29,819 nucleotides of DNA. It comes from a virus. The stretch spans positions 1-29,819 of IMG/VR virus record IMGVR_UViG_3300046516_001118. One strand, written 5' to 3'. The notes beneath the pieces are model-generated. The model had not been told where the DNA came from, ran no database searches, and was given only the letters and a program-made list of their open reading frames with translations. Shown in pieces: positions 19,615-27,671 of the stretch. Every line of letters starts with the position of its first letter. The first letter of the stretch is position 1. A program made the position numbers and the translations under genes.

Positions 19615-20007
19615 TCAGAGAGCTCCAAGGAGGCGGTCGAGCTCCGACCGGGCGAAAACGAATTCCCGGGGGAGGCGTTTGTCAGCCTGCTTTTCGGCGA
19701 CCTCGATTGTGTAGGCGCGGGAATGGTCGAGGGCGGCCTCGTGACTACCGTAGCGGGTGCGGTCGGGGCCGCGGGTGGTGCCGCGCTTCGGGTTCAACAC
19801 CGATATCCACCCGGTCTCACCCTTGGCGGGGAGGGTGGCCGCGGCGAGCTTCTTGCCGACCCGGTGCAGGGTGACCTTGCCGCGGGTGTATTCGCCGATG
19901 CGCACTCCGCGCGGTTTCTCGGCGACCGCGGCGGCGGCCTGGGCGGGGAGCCGCTCGAGGCGGTCGAGGAGTTTGACGGCCTCCTCGAGGCCGGCGATGA
20001 CGATCAT
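19615..20007 (-). CDS. HK97 gp10-like tail completion protein
   Basis: 130 residues from the ATG at 20007; the longer upstream frame is Ser-rich and implausible. IAGLEEAVKLLDRLERLPAQ followed by AAAAVAEK resembles the N-terminal helix of HK97 gp10-type proteins, and the middle has strands with GKVTLHRVGKKL and WISVLNPKRGTTRGPDRTRY. The order closure protein, gp10-like, tail terminator, tube matches HK97-like phages, though extra genes lie between them here. Confidence 0.55.
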   Translation of the reverse strand: MIVIAGLEEAVKLLDRLERLPAQAAAAVAEKPRGVRIGEYTRGKVTLHRVGKKLAAATLPAKGETGWISVLNPKRGTTRGPDRTRYGSHEAALDHSRAYTIEVAEKQADKRLPREFVFARSELDRLLGAL

Positions 20008-20026
20008 GTCAGGGGAATCCCCATCA

Positions 20027-20206
20027 TTACCCTTGGATGACGAATCCGAACACTTTCCATCCGAGGAGGAATAGCAGAATGAACAGGAGGAGGTTTCCGC
20101 CAAGGATGCCGAATCCGGCCGGGCCTGGTTGGGAGGGCCAATTCCAGTACAGGCCGAACACGAACCAGAGAATCATGAGGAGCCAGAAGAGAAAACCGAG
20201 TGTCAT
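20027..20206 (-). CDS. 59-residue two-helix membrane protein (holin candidate)
   Basis: ATG at 20206 is preceded by GGAGG at 7 nt, an ideal site, and overlaps the upstream stop as ATGA. The product is almost wholly hydrophobic: LGFLFWLLMILWFVFGLYW, a Pro/Gly turn (NWPSQPGPAGFGILGG), then LLLFILLFLLGWKVFGFVI and a short tail. Two transmembrane helices and tiny size suit a holin, antiholin or small virion membrane protein. It sits beside another two-helix membrane protein. Confidence 0.65.
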   Translation of the reverse strand: MTLGFLFWLLMILWFVFGLYWNWPSQPGPAGFGILGGNLLLFILLFLLGWKVFGFVIQG

Positions 20207-20565
20207 GGGGGGTCCTCCGGCGGGGACTGCTGCGCGTGCTGCCGCTTGTGTTCTTCCTGGTTGGCGAGGATCACATCGACCCGCTTTGCGGTTTCGTCGA
20301 GGTGGGCGGCGACCTGGTCGACCACGCCGCGGAGGTCCTTACGCATCTTGTCGCGATACTCCAACCATAATCTGAGTGCCGGGATCGCTACGCCACCAAA
20401 GAGGCCGGTCAGGGCGGTAACGATCGCGATAATGGCGACCTGCACACCCTGAACCGGGTCGACCACGTTTGCGGCGGCCAACATACCAGCAACAAAGCCG
20501 GTGAATGAGCCGACGTAACATAGTCCCATGAATGCCTTGTGTATGAGGGATCCGGTGAGGAACAT
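20203..20565 (-). CDS. Membrane protein with two helices and a coiled-coil tail (holin-like)
   Basis: 120 residues from the ATG at 20565. Two hydrophobic segments (FMGLCYVGSFTGFVAGMLAA; VAIIAIVTALTGLFGGVAIP) are followed by a charged helical tail (DKMRKDLRGVVDQVAAHLDE, AKRVDVILANQEEHKRQ) likely to form a coiled coil. This is the general shape of class II holins. The start could be one of several close Met codons. No endolysin is recognised next to it. Confidence 0.6.
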   Translation of the reverse strand: MFLTGSLIHKAFMGLCYVGSFTGFVAGMLAAANVVDPVQGVQVAIIAIVTALTGLFGGVAIPALRLWLEYRDKMRKDLRGVVDQVAAHLDETAKRVDVILANQEEHKRQHAQQSPPEDPP

Positions 20566-20572
20566 CGGGCCG

Positions 20573-20983
20573 TCAATCTTCGGTTGCGCGGAGGGTCCGG
20601 TCGGGATCTGATACCGTCGGCCCTGACGTTGCCGAGGCCGGTGGTGGGGCGATGATCGCCATCGCGCCGTGATCCCAGAGGTTGGCGGCGACCCGACACC
20701 CCATTGCGAAAATCTGGGCCTCGAATGAGGGCGAGGTGATGACCTGCGAGGCGTTGGCCTCGAGGGCGTTGAACACGGCGCCGACACCTTGCGGGGCGCT
20801 GGCGTTGATAATTCCCCATAGCGCATTCATATCGATGCGGGGTTCAAGGAGGACGATCAACGGGTTGAGGCCGGCGGCGATCGGGATGAGCGTCGCGGGT
20901 GCTATCGCGGCCTTTTGCTGGGCCAGGAGGAATGAGCTGTGATATTTGGGCATCTCGAGGAACGACATTGGAATCGGGCCCAT
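20573..20983 (-). CDS. Hypothetical protein in head-tail completion region
   Basis: 136 residues from the ATG at 20983, which overlaps the preceding stop (TGATG); a Met at 20968 is an alternative. It has an N-terminal SSFLLAQQKAAIAPATLIPI stretch, a helical middle (DMNALWGIINASAPQGVGAV; SFEAQIFAMGCRVAANLWDH) and a polar tail. The family is not recognised. Confidence 0.5.
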   Translation of the reverse strand: MGPIPMSFLEMPKYHSSFLLAQQKAAIAPATLIPIAAGLNPLIVLLEPRIDMNALWGIINASAPQGVGAVFNALEANASQVITSPSFEAQIFAMGCRVAANLWDHGAMAIIAPPPASATSGPTVSDPDRTLRATED

Positions 20984-21414
20984 CAGGTGGTGAGGATCGA
21001 ACCTTGCAAGAGAGCCGCGGCGGTGCAGGTGACGTAGAATCCCGTCACATTGGTGGTGAATGGGTTCGGGTAATACCCTGCGCTCGCATCCCAGATCAGG
21101 GGGACGCCGGCGACCAGGTTTATGGTGTTGCCGGGGGAGGTCGGGGAGTTCGTTTTGATCGTCATATTCGAGCTCGAGACCAAGAAAATCGCCTGGGTGT
21201 TGGCGACTGTCCAGGCCGCGGCGACCAGTACATTGACGGAGCCGGCGGAGAGGTTTTTGGCGATGTCGATGGAGGTGGTGCCGGTTTCGGTGAAACTACC
21301 GTTGATGCGGGTCCCGTCGGTTCCACTCACGCCGATGGAAAAGGCATAGTTGATGCCGATGACGCCGAGGTAGAGGAGGCAGTACAGAGTGATTCCGGCG
21401 AGGCAGTAAATCAT
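20983..21414 (-). CDS. Putative structural protein, paralog of 18014-18475
   Basis: 143 residues. It begins with a hydrophobic stretch (LAGITLYCLLYLGVIG) that could be a signal anchor, then the same core as the 18014 product: NYAFSIGVSGTDGTRINGSF, TETGTTSIDIAK, TIKTNSPTSPGNTINLVAGV, DASAGYYPNPFTTNVTGFY and ending GSILTT. Two diverged copies in one 30-kb phage argue for duplication and separate roles. It lies between the head closure protein and the small membrane proteins. Confidence 0.6.
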   Translation of the reverse strand: MIYCLAGITLYCLLYLGVIGINYAFSIGVSGTDGTRINGSFTETGTTSIDIAKNLSAGSVNVLVAAAWTVANTQAIFLVSSSNMTIKTNSPTSPGNTINLVAGVPLIWDASAGYYPNPFTTNVTGFYVTCTAAALLQGSILTT

Positions 21415-21761
21415 GGGTTCGCGGGCGGGCCGACCTCCTGAACGAGGAGCTGGTATTCCTTGTGGCGGTTGTCGACGTCATTCACCCACAGGATGTTATA
21501 GATCGATCCATTGAAAATCAGGCGCATCGAGGGGAGGAGGCCGGGGGTCGGGAAAAGGGTGCCGAGGTAGCGCATGCGAACGGAATGGGTGACCGCGGCG
21601 GATATCTGCTTGGCGTTGACGGCCTCGCGACCGGCGAGGTTATGGACCTCGGCCCAATAGATTCCGGCCGGATTCCAGCTCGGTTGCATTTGTCCGTACT
21701 GGTCGCGGGTCTCGGTGAGGGTCTGCACCGTGACGCGCTGGCGCATCGGGCCTGCCCTCAT
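21411..21761 (-). CDS. Head-tail closure (head-tail joining) protein
   Basis: About 116 residues from the ATG near 21761 (MRAGPMRQRVTVQTLTETRD). An alternative start six residues later gives MRQRVTVQ. Typical SPP1 gp16-like features follow: DQYGQMQPSWNPAGIYWAEV, LAGREAVNAKQISAAVTHSV, RMRYL and SIYNILWVNDVDNRHKEYQL. These proteins close the portal after packaging. It overlaps the next gene slightly, consistent with a coupled operon. Confidence 0.78.
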   Translation of the reverse strand: MRAGPMRQRVTVQTLTETRDQYGQMQPSWNPAGIYWAEVHNLAGREAVNAKQISAAVTHSVRMRYLGTLFPTPGLLPSMRLIFNGSIYNILWVNDVDNRHKEYQLLVQEVGPPANP

Positions 21762-22006
21762 TTTGGTTTCACCCGGTAGACGTAGAACCGGAGGGCCTGG
21801 CCGTTGGATTTCGTCGAGCGCGCTTCGTAGGTTCGCATGGCGAACCGCTGGCCGATCAGAAGCGATAGCAGGCGGCGGCATCGGTTCGGGGTGAGGTCAT
21901 CGACGGCCGCGACCATTTCGGGGACGGTGAGGCCCTCGGGAGCGTTGCGGAGGGCGGTGCGCATGGTCTCGAGGAGAACTTTTTCCTCGGCGAGGGTCAT
22001 CATCAT
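21758..22006 (-). CDS. Small winged-helix-like protein
   Basis: 82 residues. Three consecutive ATGs (22006, 22003, 22000) are possible starts; GGAG from the duplicated DPGVYA junction precedes them. LLETMRTALRNAPEGLTVPE, MVAAVDDLTPNRCRRLLSLL and GQRFAMRTYEA have the helix-helix-wing pattern of small wHTH proteins. It sits directly after the methyltransferase and may belong to the core operon or the inserted unit. Function is unknown. Confidence 0.5.
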   Translation of the reverse strand: MMMTLAEEKVLLETMRTALRNAPEGLTVPEMVAAVDDLTPNRCRRLLSLLIGQRFAMRTYEARSTKSNGQALRFYVYRVKPK

Positions 22007-23010
22007 CAGGCATACACTCCGGGGTCGCCGGCGAGGTGGGCGAACAGGGGGCCGGGTGATTCGTCGGGTTTTGGCCGGGGAACCGGGGCGTGGGGGCGGT
22101 CGATTCGCCGCCTGGCCATTGCCAGATAGGCCGGGCTGAGGTCGCATCCAATACCGCGGCGGCCGAGGGCATTGGCGGCGAGGATGGTACTGCCTGCGCC
22201 GACGAATGGGTCGAAGACGATGCCGCCTTTCGGGCATCCGGCCTTGATGCATGTCGCCGCTAATTTCAGGGGCATCGTGGCGAAGTGAGCGCCCTTGAAT
22301 GGCTTCGGGCAGACGGTCCAGACGGAGCGGCGGTTGCGGCCGGACAATTCCTGGAATCGGAGGGTACTTTTTCCCGTCCCGTTTCTAGTTATGCCTGCCC
22401 GGGCCGCTTTATCGGGCTGCGGATATGTCACGTTCGTCTTTTCGCTGTATCGTTCCCGGATCGCCCCCGCGTCATAGTAATACCTTTCGTTTTTCGCCAG
22501 CAAAAACACGTACTCATGCGACTTCGTCGGCCGGTCGCGAACCGATTCCGGCATCGGATTGGGCTTGTGCCAGATGATGTCGCTTCTCAGGTACCATCCA
22601 TCGGCCTGGAGGGCGAACGCGACGCGCCAGGGGATGCCGATGAGGTCTTTGGGCTTGAGGCCGGGTGGCGTCGGCGCTGTCCTCTTTTCGCTTCGTGGAA
22701 TCATTCCACCGCGCCCGGTGGTATTGTCTTCCCGATGATCGATGGCGCCGCTTGAAGCGTAAGAGTCGCCCAGATTCAGCCAGCACGTCCCATCGTCGCG
22801 GAGTACCCGCCGCACTTCGCGAAACACGTCCACGATCGCGGCGACATAACCCTCGGGTGTTGGCTCGAGGCCGATCTGGCCGGCGATGCCATAATCCCGG
22901 AGGCCGAAATAGGGGGGAGAGGTTACCACACACTGGACCGATCGGTCGGCGAGGGGGATTGCCCTGGCATCCGACTTGAATAGCAGGTAGCCAATCCCGG
23001 TCGGGAGCAT
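22006..23010 (-). CDS. Solitary DNA methyltransferase (N4-cytosine/N6-adenine, beta-type order)
   Basis: 334 residues from the ATG at 23010. Catalytic motif IV is near the N-terminus (VVTSPPYFGLRDYG, residues 29-42) and the SAM-binding motif near the C-terminus (DPFVGAGSTILAANALG, from 267), the order seen in beta-type enzymes. TSPPY is typical of N4-cytosine enzymes, though N6-adenine activity cannot be excluded. WLNLGDSYASSG, SDIIWHKPNPMPESVRDRPT and KSHEYVFLLAKNERYYYD are the usual conserved blocks. No restriction enzyme is adjacent, so protection of phage DNA from host restriction is likely. It interrupts the connector genes and its C-terminus (DPGVYA) repeats the end of its upstream neighbour. 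Confidence 0.9.
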   Translation of the reverse strand: MLPTGIGYLLFKSDARAIPLADRSVQCVVTSPPYFGLRDYGIAGQIGLEPTPEGYVAAIVDVFREVRRVLRDDGTCWLNLGDSYASSGAIDHREDNTTGRGGMIPRSEKRTAPTPPGLKPKDLIGIPWRVAFALQADGWYLRSDIIWHKPNPMPESVRDRPTKSHEYVFLLAKNERYYYDAGAIRERYSEKTNVTYPQPDKAARAGITRNGTGKSTLRFQELSGRNRRSVWTVCPKPFKGAHFATMPLKLAATCIKAGCPKGGIVFDPFVGAGSTILAANALGRRGIGCDLSPAYLAMARRRIDRPHAPVPRPKPDESPGPLFAHLAGDPGVYA

Positions 23011-23031
23011 CAGGCGTAGACTCCGGGGTCG
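22006..23031. repeat. 22-bp direct repeats at both ends of the methyltransferase gene (22006-22027, 23010-23031)
   Basis: TCAGGC-TA-ACTCCGGGGTCG matches at 20 of 22 positions. On the minus strand each copy encodes DPGVYA-stop and supplies the GGAG used by the following start. The gene between them could therefore be gained or lost without disturbing either neighbour. Confidence 0.7.
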
Positions 23032-23849
23032 GTCGCCGAAATCAAAGCATCCACGGCCTGCGGAACCGGGTAGGTTTGCGCGTCGGCGACCTCCTCGCGG
23101 TGTTCGTACCAGTGCGCGACCATGAGGCGGCATGCGCTCTTCACGTTTTCGCTGACGCCGGCGGCGGTCGGATTGCCGGCGGTGAATTGGATGACCACGC
23201 CATCGATCTGCGGGCGGGCGACTGGCCAGACGTAGCCGATGAGGGGTTGGATCCGGGCGCCGAGGCCGGTACTGACAAAGTAGGTTGCGGGGTCGATCGT
23301 CTGGAGGACGCCGAGGGGGTCGAAGTATTTGACCGAGGCGACGGAGATGAGCGGGCGGGTCGGGAAATGGAGGATCGCCGCGCCGTTCGGGAGCCATTGG
23401 GGATTCGGGCCGCTCTGGCGGATAAGCCGGTTGTAATAGCCGTTCGCCGAGGCGGGGAAACCATCCATGTACCAGTTGAACGTTGATTGGAGGATCGTTG
23501 CGCGGAGGAGGACCTCCGCGCGGAGCCGGGCGGAGTCGATCCACGAAACGATGAGGGAGTCATCATCGGGGATCTCGAGGCGGCATTGTTGTTTCGCCTC
23601 GGCCAGGGTGATCGGTTGCAGGGTGAAATTCAGGGACTGGGGGCCGGTCGCCGTGGCGGGCCTGGTCAGGGTGACTTGACCGCCATCGTCGATCGAATGG
23701 ACGAACGTCGACGGAGGGATACCCGGGCCGCGGACCTGGACGGCGCCGGCGAGCTCGGCGGTGACCAGGCCGGTGACCGTGGGGGAGCCGGTCGCCAGAG
23801 TGCCTAGCTGGGCGACCACGGGGCCAGTGAGGAGTTCGAGGTGTTCCAT
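23010..23849 (-). CDS. Head-tail connector (phiE125 gp8 / gp6-like)
   Basis: 279 residues. From about residue 75 it follows the connector pattern: PITLAEAKQQCRLEIPDDDS, LIVSWIDSARLRAEVLL, PLISVASVKYFDPLGVLQTI, VVIQFTAGNPTA and SACRLMVAHWYEHREEV, ending VPQAVDALISATDPGVYA. Residues 10-70 are an extra beta-rich module (TVTGLVTAELAGAVQVRGPG) not usual in the family. Such proteins form the ring beneath the portal. The gene lies right after capsid and a small protein, as expected. Confidence 0.82.
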   Translation of the reverse strand: MEHLELLTGPVVAQLGTLATGSPTVTGLVTAELAGAVQVRGPGIPPSTFVHSIDDGGQVTLTRPATATGPQSLNFTLQPITLAEAKQQCRLEIPDDDSLIVSWIDSARLRAEVLLRATILQSTFNWYMDGFPASANGYYNRLIRQSGPNPQWLPNGAAILHFPTRPLISVASVKYFDPLGVLQTIDPATYFVSTGLGARIQPLIGYVWPVARPQIDGVVIQFTAGNPTAAGVSENVKSACRLMVAHWYEHREEVADAQTYPVPQAVDALISATDPGVYA

Positions 23850-23855
23850 GCCTGG

Positions 23856-24065
23856 TTACTTCGTCGGTCGCTGGCGGGGTGATACGGCCTGCTCGCCGTG
23901 GGGGGGGGCGGTGGCCGTTTGGATCGGGTCGGGGCCGGAAACGGCAATGCCCTTGCCGGCCTTGACGTATGCCTCGGCGAGGCGCGGGGGGAATTCCACG
24001 ACCTCGCCCTTCTCTCGCCATCGATCGCCGACGAGGGCGCCGGTGGCCAGTCTGATAAACGGCAT
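23856..24065 (-). CDS. Small hypothetical head-module protein
   Basis: 69 residues from the ATG at 24065 (MPFIRLATGALVGDRWREKG). An AAGG-containing ribosome site precedes it. EVVEFPPRLAEAYVKAGKGI resembles short proteins found after capsid genes in siphoviruses. The C-terminus is Pro-rich and polar. In the preceding gap (24066-24129) a CCAGGAAG unit with a ribosome-site core occurs three times about 24 bp apart. Confidence 0.55.
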   Translation of the reverse strand: MPFIRLATGALVGDRWREKGEVVEFPPRLAEAYVKAGKGIAVSGPDPIQTATAPPHGEQAVSPRQRPTK

Positions 24066-24129
24066 TGGGGCGACCTTCCTGGGTTGCGGGGTGTGTCTTC
24101 CTGGATAGCGGGTGTGTCTTCCTGGGTGG

Positions 24130-25476
24130 TTACAGGGTGACCATATCCACACACTGGGCGAACGATTCGGGGTGGCGGAGGTTGACGTCGCAATCCTGGA
24201 GGACCACGATTCGGATCGTGCCGGAGCTCGAGCCGGTATAGGGGTCGACGATCACATCTTGACCCGACCAGAATGCATAGATCAGATCATTCCAGTTGGC
24301 GAAGATGATCGGGGAAAGGTTGGTGCCGGTGCCCTTGGTGAGGTTCCCGGGCAATTGATTGGTGACGAAGACGGGATAGCCGTTGACCTCGCCCTGGTCG
24401 AAAATATAGATCGGGAAGGTGGAGGCGGCGACCTTGACGGTCTGTTTGAGGGTGCCGCGGCCGACGGCATTGCACATGTACGCGAGTGAGCCGAGGTCGG
24501 CGTTCAGCTTGGCGACGGCGGTCTCGAGGCCGACCGCCATTGCCCAGGTTGGCGCGCCGCCGTTGGCGCCGATCGGGACGGTGGTGACGCCGGGATGAAT
24601 CATGATTCCGACGGGTTGGTTGCTTACGCCGGTGCCGGCCAGGCCGGCGAGGTCGACGCCGCGGGCGACCACGTTGGCGAGGTCCTCGCGGACGAACATT
24701 TCCGCATCGGTGTTGATCTGCTCGGCGAGGCGGCGGGTGATATCGGTATAGGCGCCCGCCGTTCGCGGCGTGAAAGCGACCTGGTCGACGACGGGTTGAC
24801 CGGCGGAGGGCGGGGCCGCGCCCTCGGCAAGCCAGTACATTGCCTGGGTGGCGCTTTGCCTGGGGATCGCGAAATTCCCCTGCATGTCCGTGAGTACCCG
24901 CGCGCCGGCCTGGCGGGTGACCATCCTGGTTCGGAGGATCTCGATATAGGTGGTGTCCAGAACCGTGGCAATGCCGCCGGCGCCCTGGGTGGTGTCGAAT
25001 GCGCGATACTGGGGGTCCCCGTAGCGGGTGCGGCCGATGGCCGCGGAGCGGAGGTCGATCGGCAAATCGTAGGGCATCACGAAGCCGTTCGCCGGCACGG
25101 ATCGATTGACCACGCCGGCGCGGCGGGTGATGAGCTCTTGACTGCACTCGCCCTCGAGGCCGTCGAGCTTGCCGCGGTCGGCGAGGACCCGGATGGCGCG
25201 GAGGACGGAATATTTCCCCATGTTCCGCTTTTCCTGGTGCGGCAATGGGTCGCCGTGGCGCTCGCCGTTGGTAGCGGCGACCACGCCGGCCAGGGCGTCG
25301 AGGCGGTGGCGCTGGGCGATCTGCTCGCCGAGGCCCTCGCCCTCGGTCAGGAGGGCCTCGAAACGGGTGGTTTCCTCGGGAGTCTTCAGACGGTTTTCGT
25401 TCTCGGCAAGGGTGTTGATCTGGCGGGCCTGGTCGGCGATCTGCGCCCGTTTCCGGAGGAGCTCTTTGATTTCCAT
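24130..25476 (-). CDS. Major capsid protein, HK97 family
   Basis: 448 residues. Residues 1-60 are a charged coiled coil (ELLRKRAQIADQARQINTLA), the usual scaffolding delta domain removed by the protease. From about residue 115 HK97-fold landmarks appear: TTQGAGGIATVLDTTYIEIL, ARVLTDMQGNFAIPRQSATQ, YWLAEGAAPPSAGQPVVDQV, PRTAGAYTDITRRLAEQ and VREDLANVVARGVDLAGLAG. The end has TLKQTVKVAASTFPIYIFDQ, GYPVFVTNQLPGNL and DVNLRHPESFAQCVDMV. It forms the icosahedral shell. Confidence 0.95.
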   Translation of the reverse strand: MEIKELLRKRAQIADQARQINTLAENENRLKTPEETTRFEALLTEGEGLGEQIAQRHRLDALAGVVAATNGERHGDPLPHQEKRNMGKYSVLRAIRVLADRGKLDGLEGECSQELITRRAGVVNRSVPANGFVMPYDLPIDLRSAAIGRTRYGDPQYRAFDTTQGAGGIATVLDTTYIEILRTRMVTRQAGARVLTDMQGNFAIPRQSATQAMYWLAEGAAPPSAGQPVVDQVAFTPRTAGAYTDITRRLAEQINTDAEMFVREDLANVVARGVDLAGLAGTGVSNQPVGIMIHPGVTTVPIGANGGAPTWAMAVGLETAVAKLNADLGSLAYMCNAVGRGTLKQTVKVAASTFPIYIFDQGEVNGYPVFVTNQLPGNLTKGTGTNLSPIIFANWNDLIYAFWSGQDVIVDPYTGSSSGTIRIVVLQDCDVNLRHPESFAQCVDMVTL

Positions 25477-25502
25477 TGGGGGACCTCGAGAGGGATGTTT
25501 CG

Positions 25503-26126
25503 TCAGAACACGTCCAGAAGCCGGACGCGGGCGGCATCGCGCTGGGCGGCAATCGCAATGTGTGGGGAGGGGATCGCGGGCGCCGATTCCTTGGCTTGCT
25601 GGGTTTGAAATGATCGGAGCGCTACCGATGTTTCCTCATAGGCGGGATACGTGACGGGTCCAACGTCATAGAGTTCGTCGGCCTCGACCAGGGTGCGGAG
25701 CGGTGGGTCACTCTTCCAATCCCATTCCTCCTTGGAGATGGTGAAAGCGAAACTTTGGCCCTGAATGTCGCGGCGGCGGATCGACTCGGCGGTGTCGCGG
25801 CCGAGCTGGGTATCGGGGAGGTCGCATTCCATCCGCAAGCCGATTTCATCCTCGACCAGGCGGAGGGTGCCGGCGGAGGTGCGGCCGAGGACACACGACG
25901 GGTCATGATTGAAGAGGGCGCGGACATCACAACGGCCGAGGGCGCTTGCGAACGCGCCGGGGGCGATCTGCTCGCGGAAATATCCGAGGTCGAGAGAGAG
26001 CCGGTTGAACAGCGCAGCGTAGCCGACCAGGGTACCGGGGCTTTTCGATCCGTCGGCCGCGGCGCGGAGCTCGATTGACTCGACGATGTCGCGGACCTCG
26101 CGCTTGTCGCTGGTTTTCGGTGTCAT
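25503..26126 (-). CDS. Prohead protease (HK97 gp4-like, peptidase S78)
   Basis: 207 residues from the ATG at 26126, ATGA-overlapping the portal stop. Family blocks: GTLVGYAALFNRLSLDLGYF, REQIAPGAFASAL, ALFNHDPSCVLGRTSAGTLR (catalytic His74), IRRRDIQGQSFAFTI (catalytic Ser125) and LYDVGPVTYPAYEETSVALR. It would cleave the capsid delta domain during head maturation. Gene order portal-protease-capsid is the standard one. Confidence 0.93.
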   Translation of the reverse strand: MTPKTSDKREVRDIVESIELRAAADGSKSPGTLVGYAALFNRLSLDLGYFREQIAPGAFASALGRCDVRALFNHDPSCVLGRTSAGTLRLVEDEIGLRMECDLPDTQLGRDTAESIRRRDIQGQSFAFTISKEEWDWKSDPPLRTLVEADELYDVGPVTYPAYEETSVALRSFQTQQAKESAPAIPSPHIAIAAQRDAARVRLLDVF

Positions 26127-27466
26127 TTGGCTGACCCATTCTTGGCGGCCTGGCCGTTGGTGCTCGGCATGAAAATATCGTCGTCTTCTTCGGGATCGAT
26201 CTGGGGAGGCGGGTCGGGCGGGGCCATCGCATCGCCGGCGCGGTCGAGGGGGACATACTGGGCCTGGAGGTAACACTTGTCGGCGTTGGGTTCGTTCGAT
26301 AGCGGGTTGTCGCCCTCCTTGGCCCTGATTTCGTTCGGGGAGATGCTGCCGACCTGAAAGCGACGGGTGTAATAGGCGGATCGGGCGGTCATGTTGCCGC
26401 GCATCAAGGCGTTCATATCGTGGGCAAAGTAGAGTTGATCCAATTCATCTTCGAACAGGAGTTTGGTGTTTTCCTCGGCCTCGATTGCCTCGAGCCATCC
26501 TTGGAGGGTCGAGGTGACGTAATCGAGGTTGGCCTCTTCCACGTTGGTCAGGTGCGCTTGGCTGTAGTCCTGGAGTTTGTGAGGAGGGAGGTTCAATAGG
26601 CGGGCGACCTCGATTACTTGAAATTGCCGGGAGCTCAAAAACTGGGCCGTTTCGGGCGAAATCTGGGATTCTTGCCACTCTAAACCTTCCTCGAGGACGG
26701 CGGTCCTGAACGCGTTCAGGGTGCCGGAGTGGATGTTCTCGAAGGAATCGCGGAGGCGCTTGGCGGCATCGGGAGAGAGCCGTTTTTGTGTCTTGAGGAT
26801 GCCGCCGGGCCGAGCGCCATTGCCGAACAGGGCCGCGCCGAATTGTTCCTCCGCAATGCCCAGGCCGATGGCTTGGCGGCCCAGTGTGGTCGGGGAGTAA
26901 CCTGAAATTCCATCGAAGGAGAGGCCGGCGATGTGAAGGATATTTTCGGGATTCCATCGCCGGTTGGTGTTGGTGTCCTCGTAATAGAGCGCTTTCCCTT
27001 TTGCATCGCGGATCGGCTTGGTGGTGCCGGGGTGGAGGGGCCAGAGCTCGGTCGGCATGCCGGAGCCATCGCGGATGATCTCGGAGTAATGGTTTCCCCA
27101 TCCCAGCGCGTGACCCAATTGCATTTGACGGTAGCGATACGCATTCATTTCCGGGTTCGGCCGGTGCCGGAGGAGGCGATGGCGGGGGTCGCCCTGGGCG
27201 TATGCCTGGCCTCCGCCCTCGAGGCGCTGGTAGAGGCCGAGCGGGAGTTTTGCAACATCCGTACTGATCACATTCACGCCGGCGAACCAGGCCGTGAGGG
27301 TGAGGGCCGTTTGCGGGGTGACGGTGATTCCCGAGAGGACCGGAGATATCAGACTGTAGCCGTAGGACTGACCCGGCAAGAGGTCGCGAGCTCGCCGCGC
27401 GGCGGTGGCCAGGCCGCGGCCGAGGCGGGTGAGGAGGCCGGGGGTGGGGGAGGGTGTGTTACTCAT
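26123..27466 (-). CDS. Portal protein, HK97 family
   Basis: 447 residues. Landmarks: TPQTALTLTAWFAGVNVIST, DVAKLPLGLYQRLEGG, HRLLRHRPNPEMNAYRYRQM, GNHYSEIIRDGSGMPTELWP, ILHIAGLSFDGISGYSP, SRQFQVIEVARLLNLPPHKL and MTARSAYYTRRFQVGSISPN. It forms the dodecameric DNA channel at the packaging vertex. The last 40 residues are acidic and low-complexity (PPDPPPQIDPEEDDDIFMPS). Confidence 0.95.
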   Translation of the reverse strand: MSNTPSPTPGLLTRLGRGLATAARRARDLLPGQSYGYSLISPVLSGITVTPQTALTLTAWFAGVNVISTDVAKLPLGLYQRLEGGGQAYAQGDPRHRLLRHRPNPEMNAYRYRQMQLGHALGWGNHYSEIIRDGSGMPTELWPLHPGTTKPIRDAKGKALYYEDTNTNRRWNPENILHIAGLSFDGISGYSPTTLGRQAIGLGIAEEQFGAALFGNGARPGGILKTQKRLSPDAAKRLRDSFENIHSGTLNAFRTAVLEEGLEWQESQISPETAQFLSSRQFQVIEVARLLNLPPHKLQDYSQAHLTNVEEANLDYVTSTLQGWLEAIEAEENTKLLFEDELDQLYFAHDMNALMRGNMTARSAYYTRRFQVGSISPNEIRAKEGDNPLSNEPNADKCYLQAQYVPLDRAGDAMAPPDPPPQIDPEEDDDIFMPSTNGQAAKNGSAK

Positions 27467-27671
27467 GTTCGATTCGACGTTTTCGCGCTGCGCTCTCTCG
27501 TTCGACCAGGATGGAGATATCGTTTTCGTAGCCTCGACCGCGGAGCTCGCGGAGCGCTTGCCGGATAGACCACTTCGGGAGGCGGCGGTAGCGCACTCGC
27601 CAGGCCCAATCGTCTAGCGGCGATTGGCCGGGGTCGCGGGTCGATACGGAATAGGTGACGCGCCTGGTCAT
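27459..27671 (-). CDS. Small basic protein between terminase and portal
   Basis: 70 residues, start overlapping the terminase stop (TGATG) and end overlapping the portal start. It contains SPLDDWAWRVRYRRLPKWSI and RQALRELRGRGYENDISILV, then a basic tail. A short frame of this kind between the large terminase and portal occurs in several siphoviruses, but I know no function. Tight overlaps on both sides support it. Confidence 0.6.
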   Translation of the reverse strand: MTRRVTYSVSTRDPGQSPLDDWAWRVRYRRLPKWSIRQALRELRGRGYENDISILVERESAARKRRIEHE

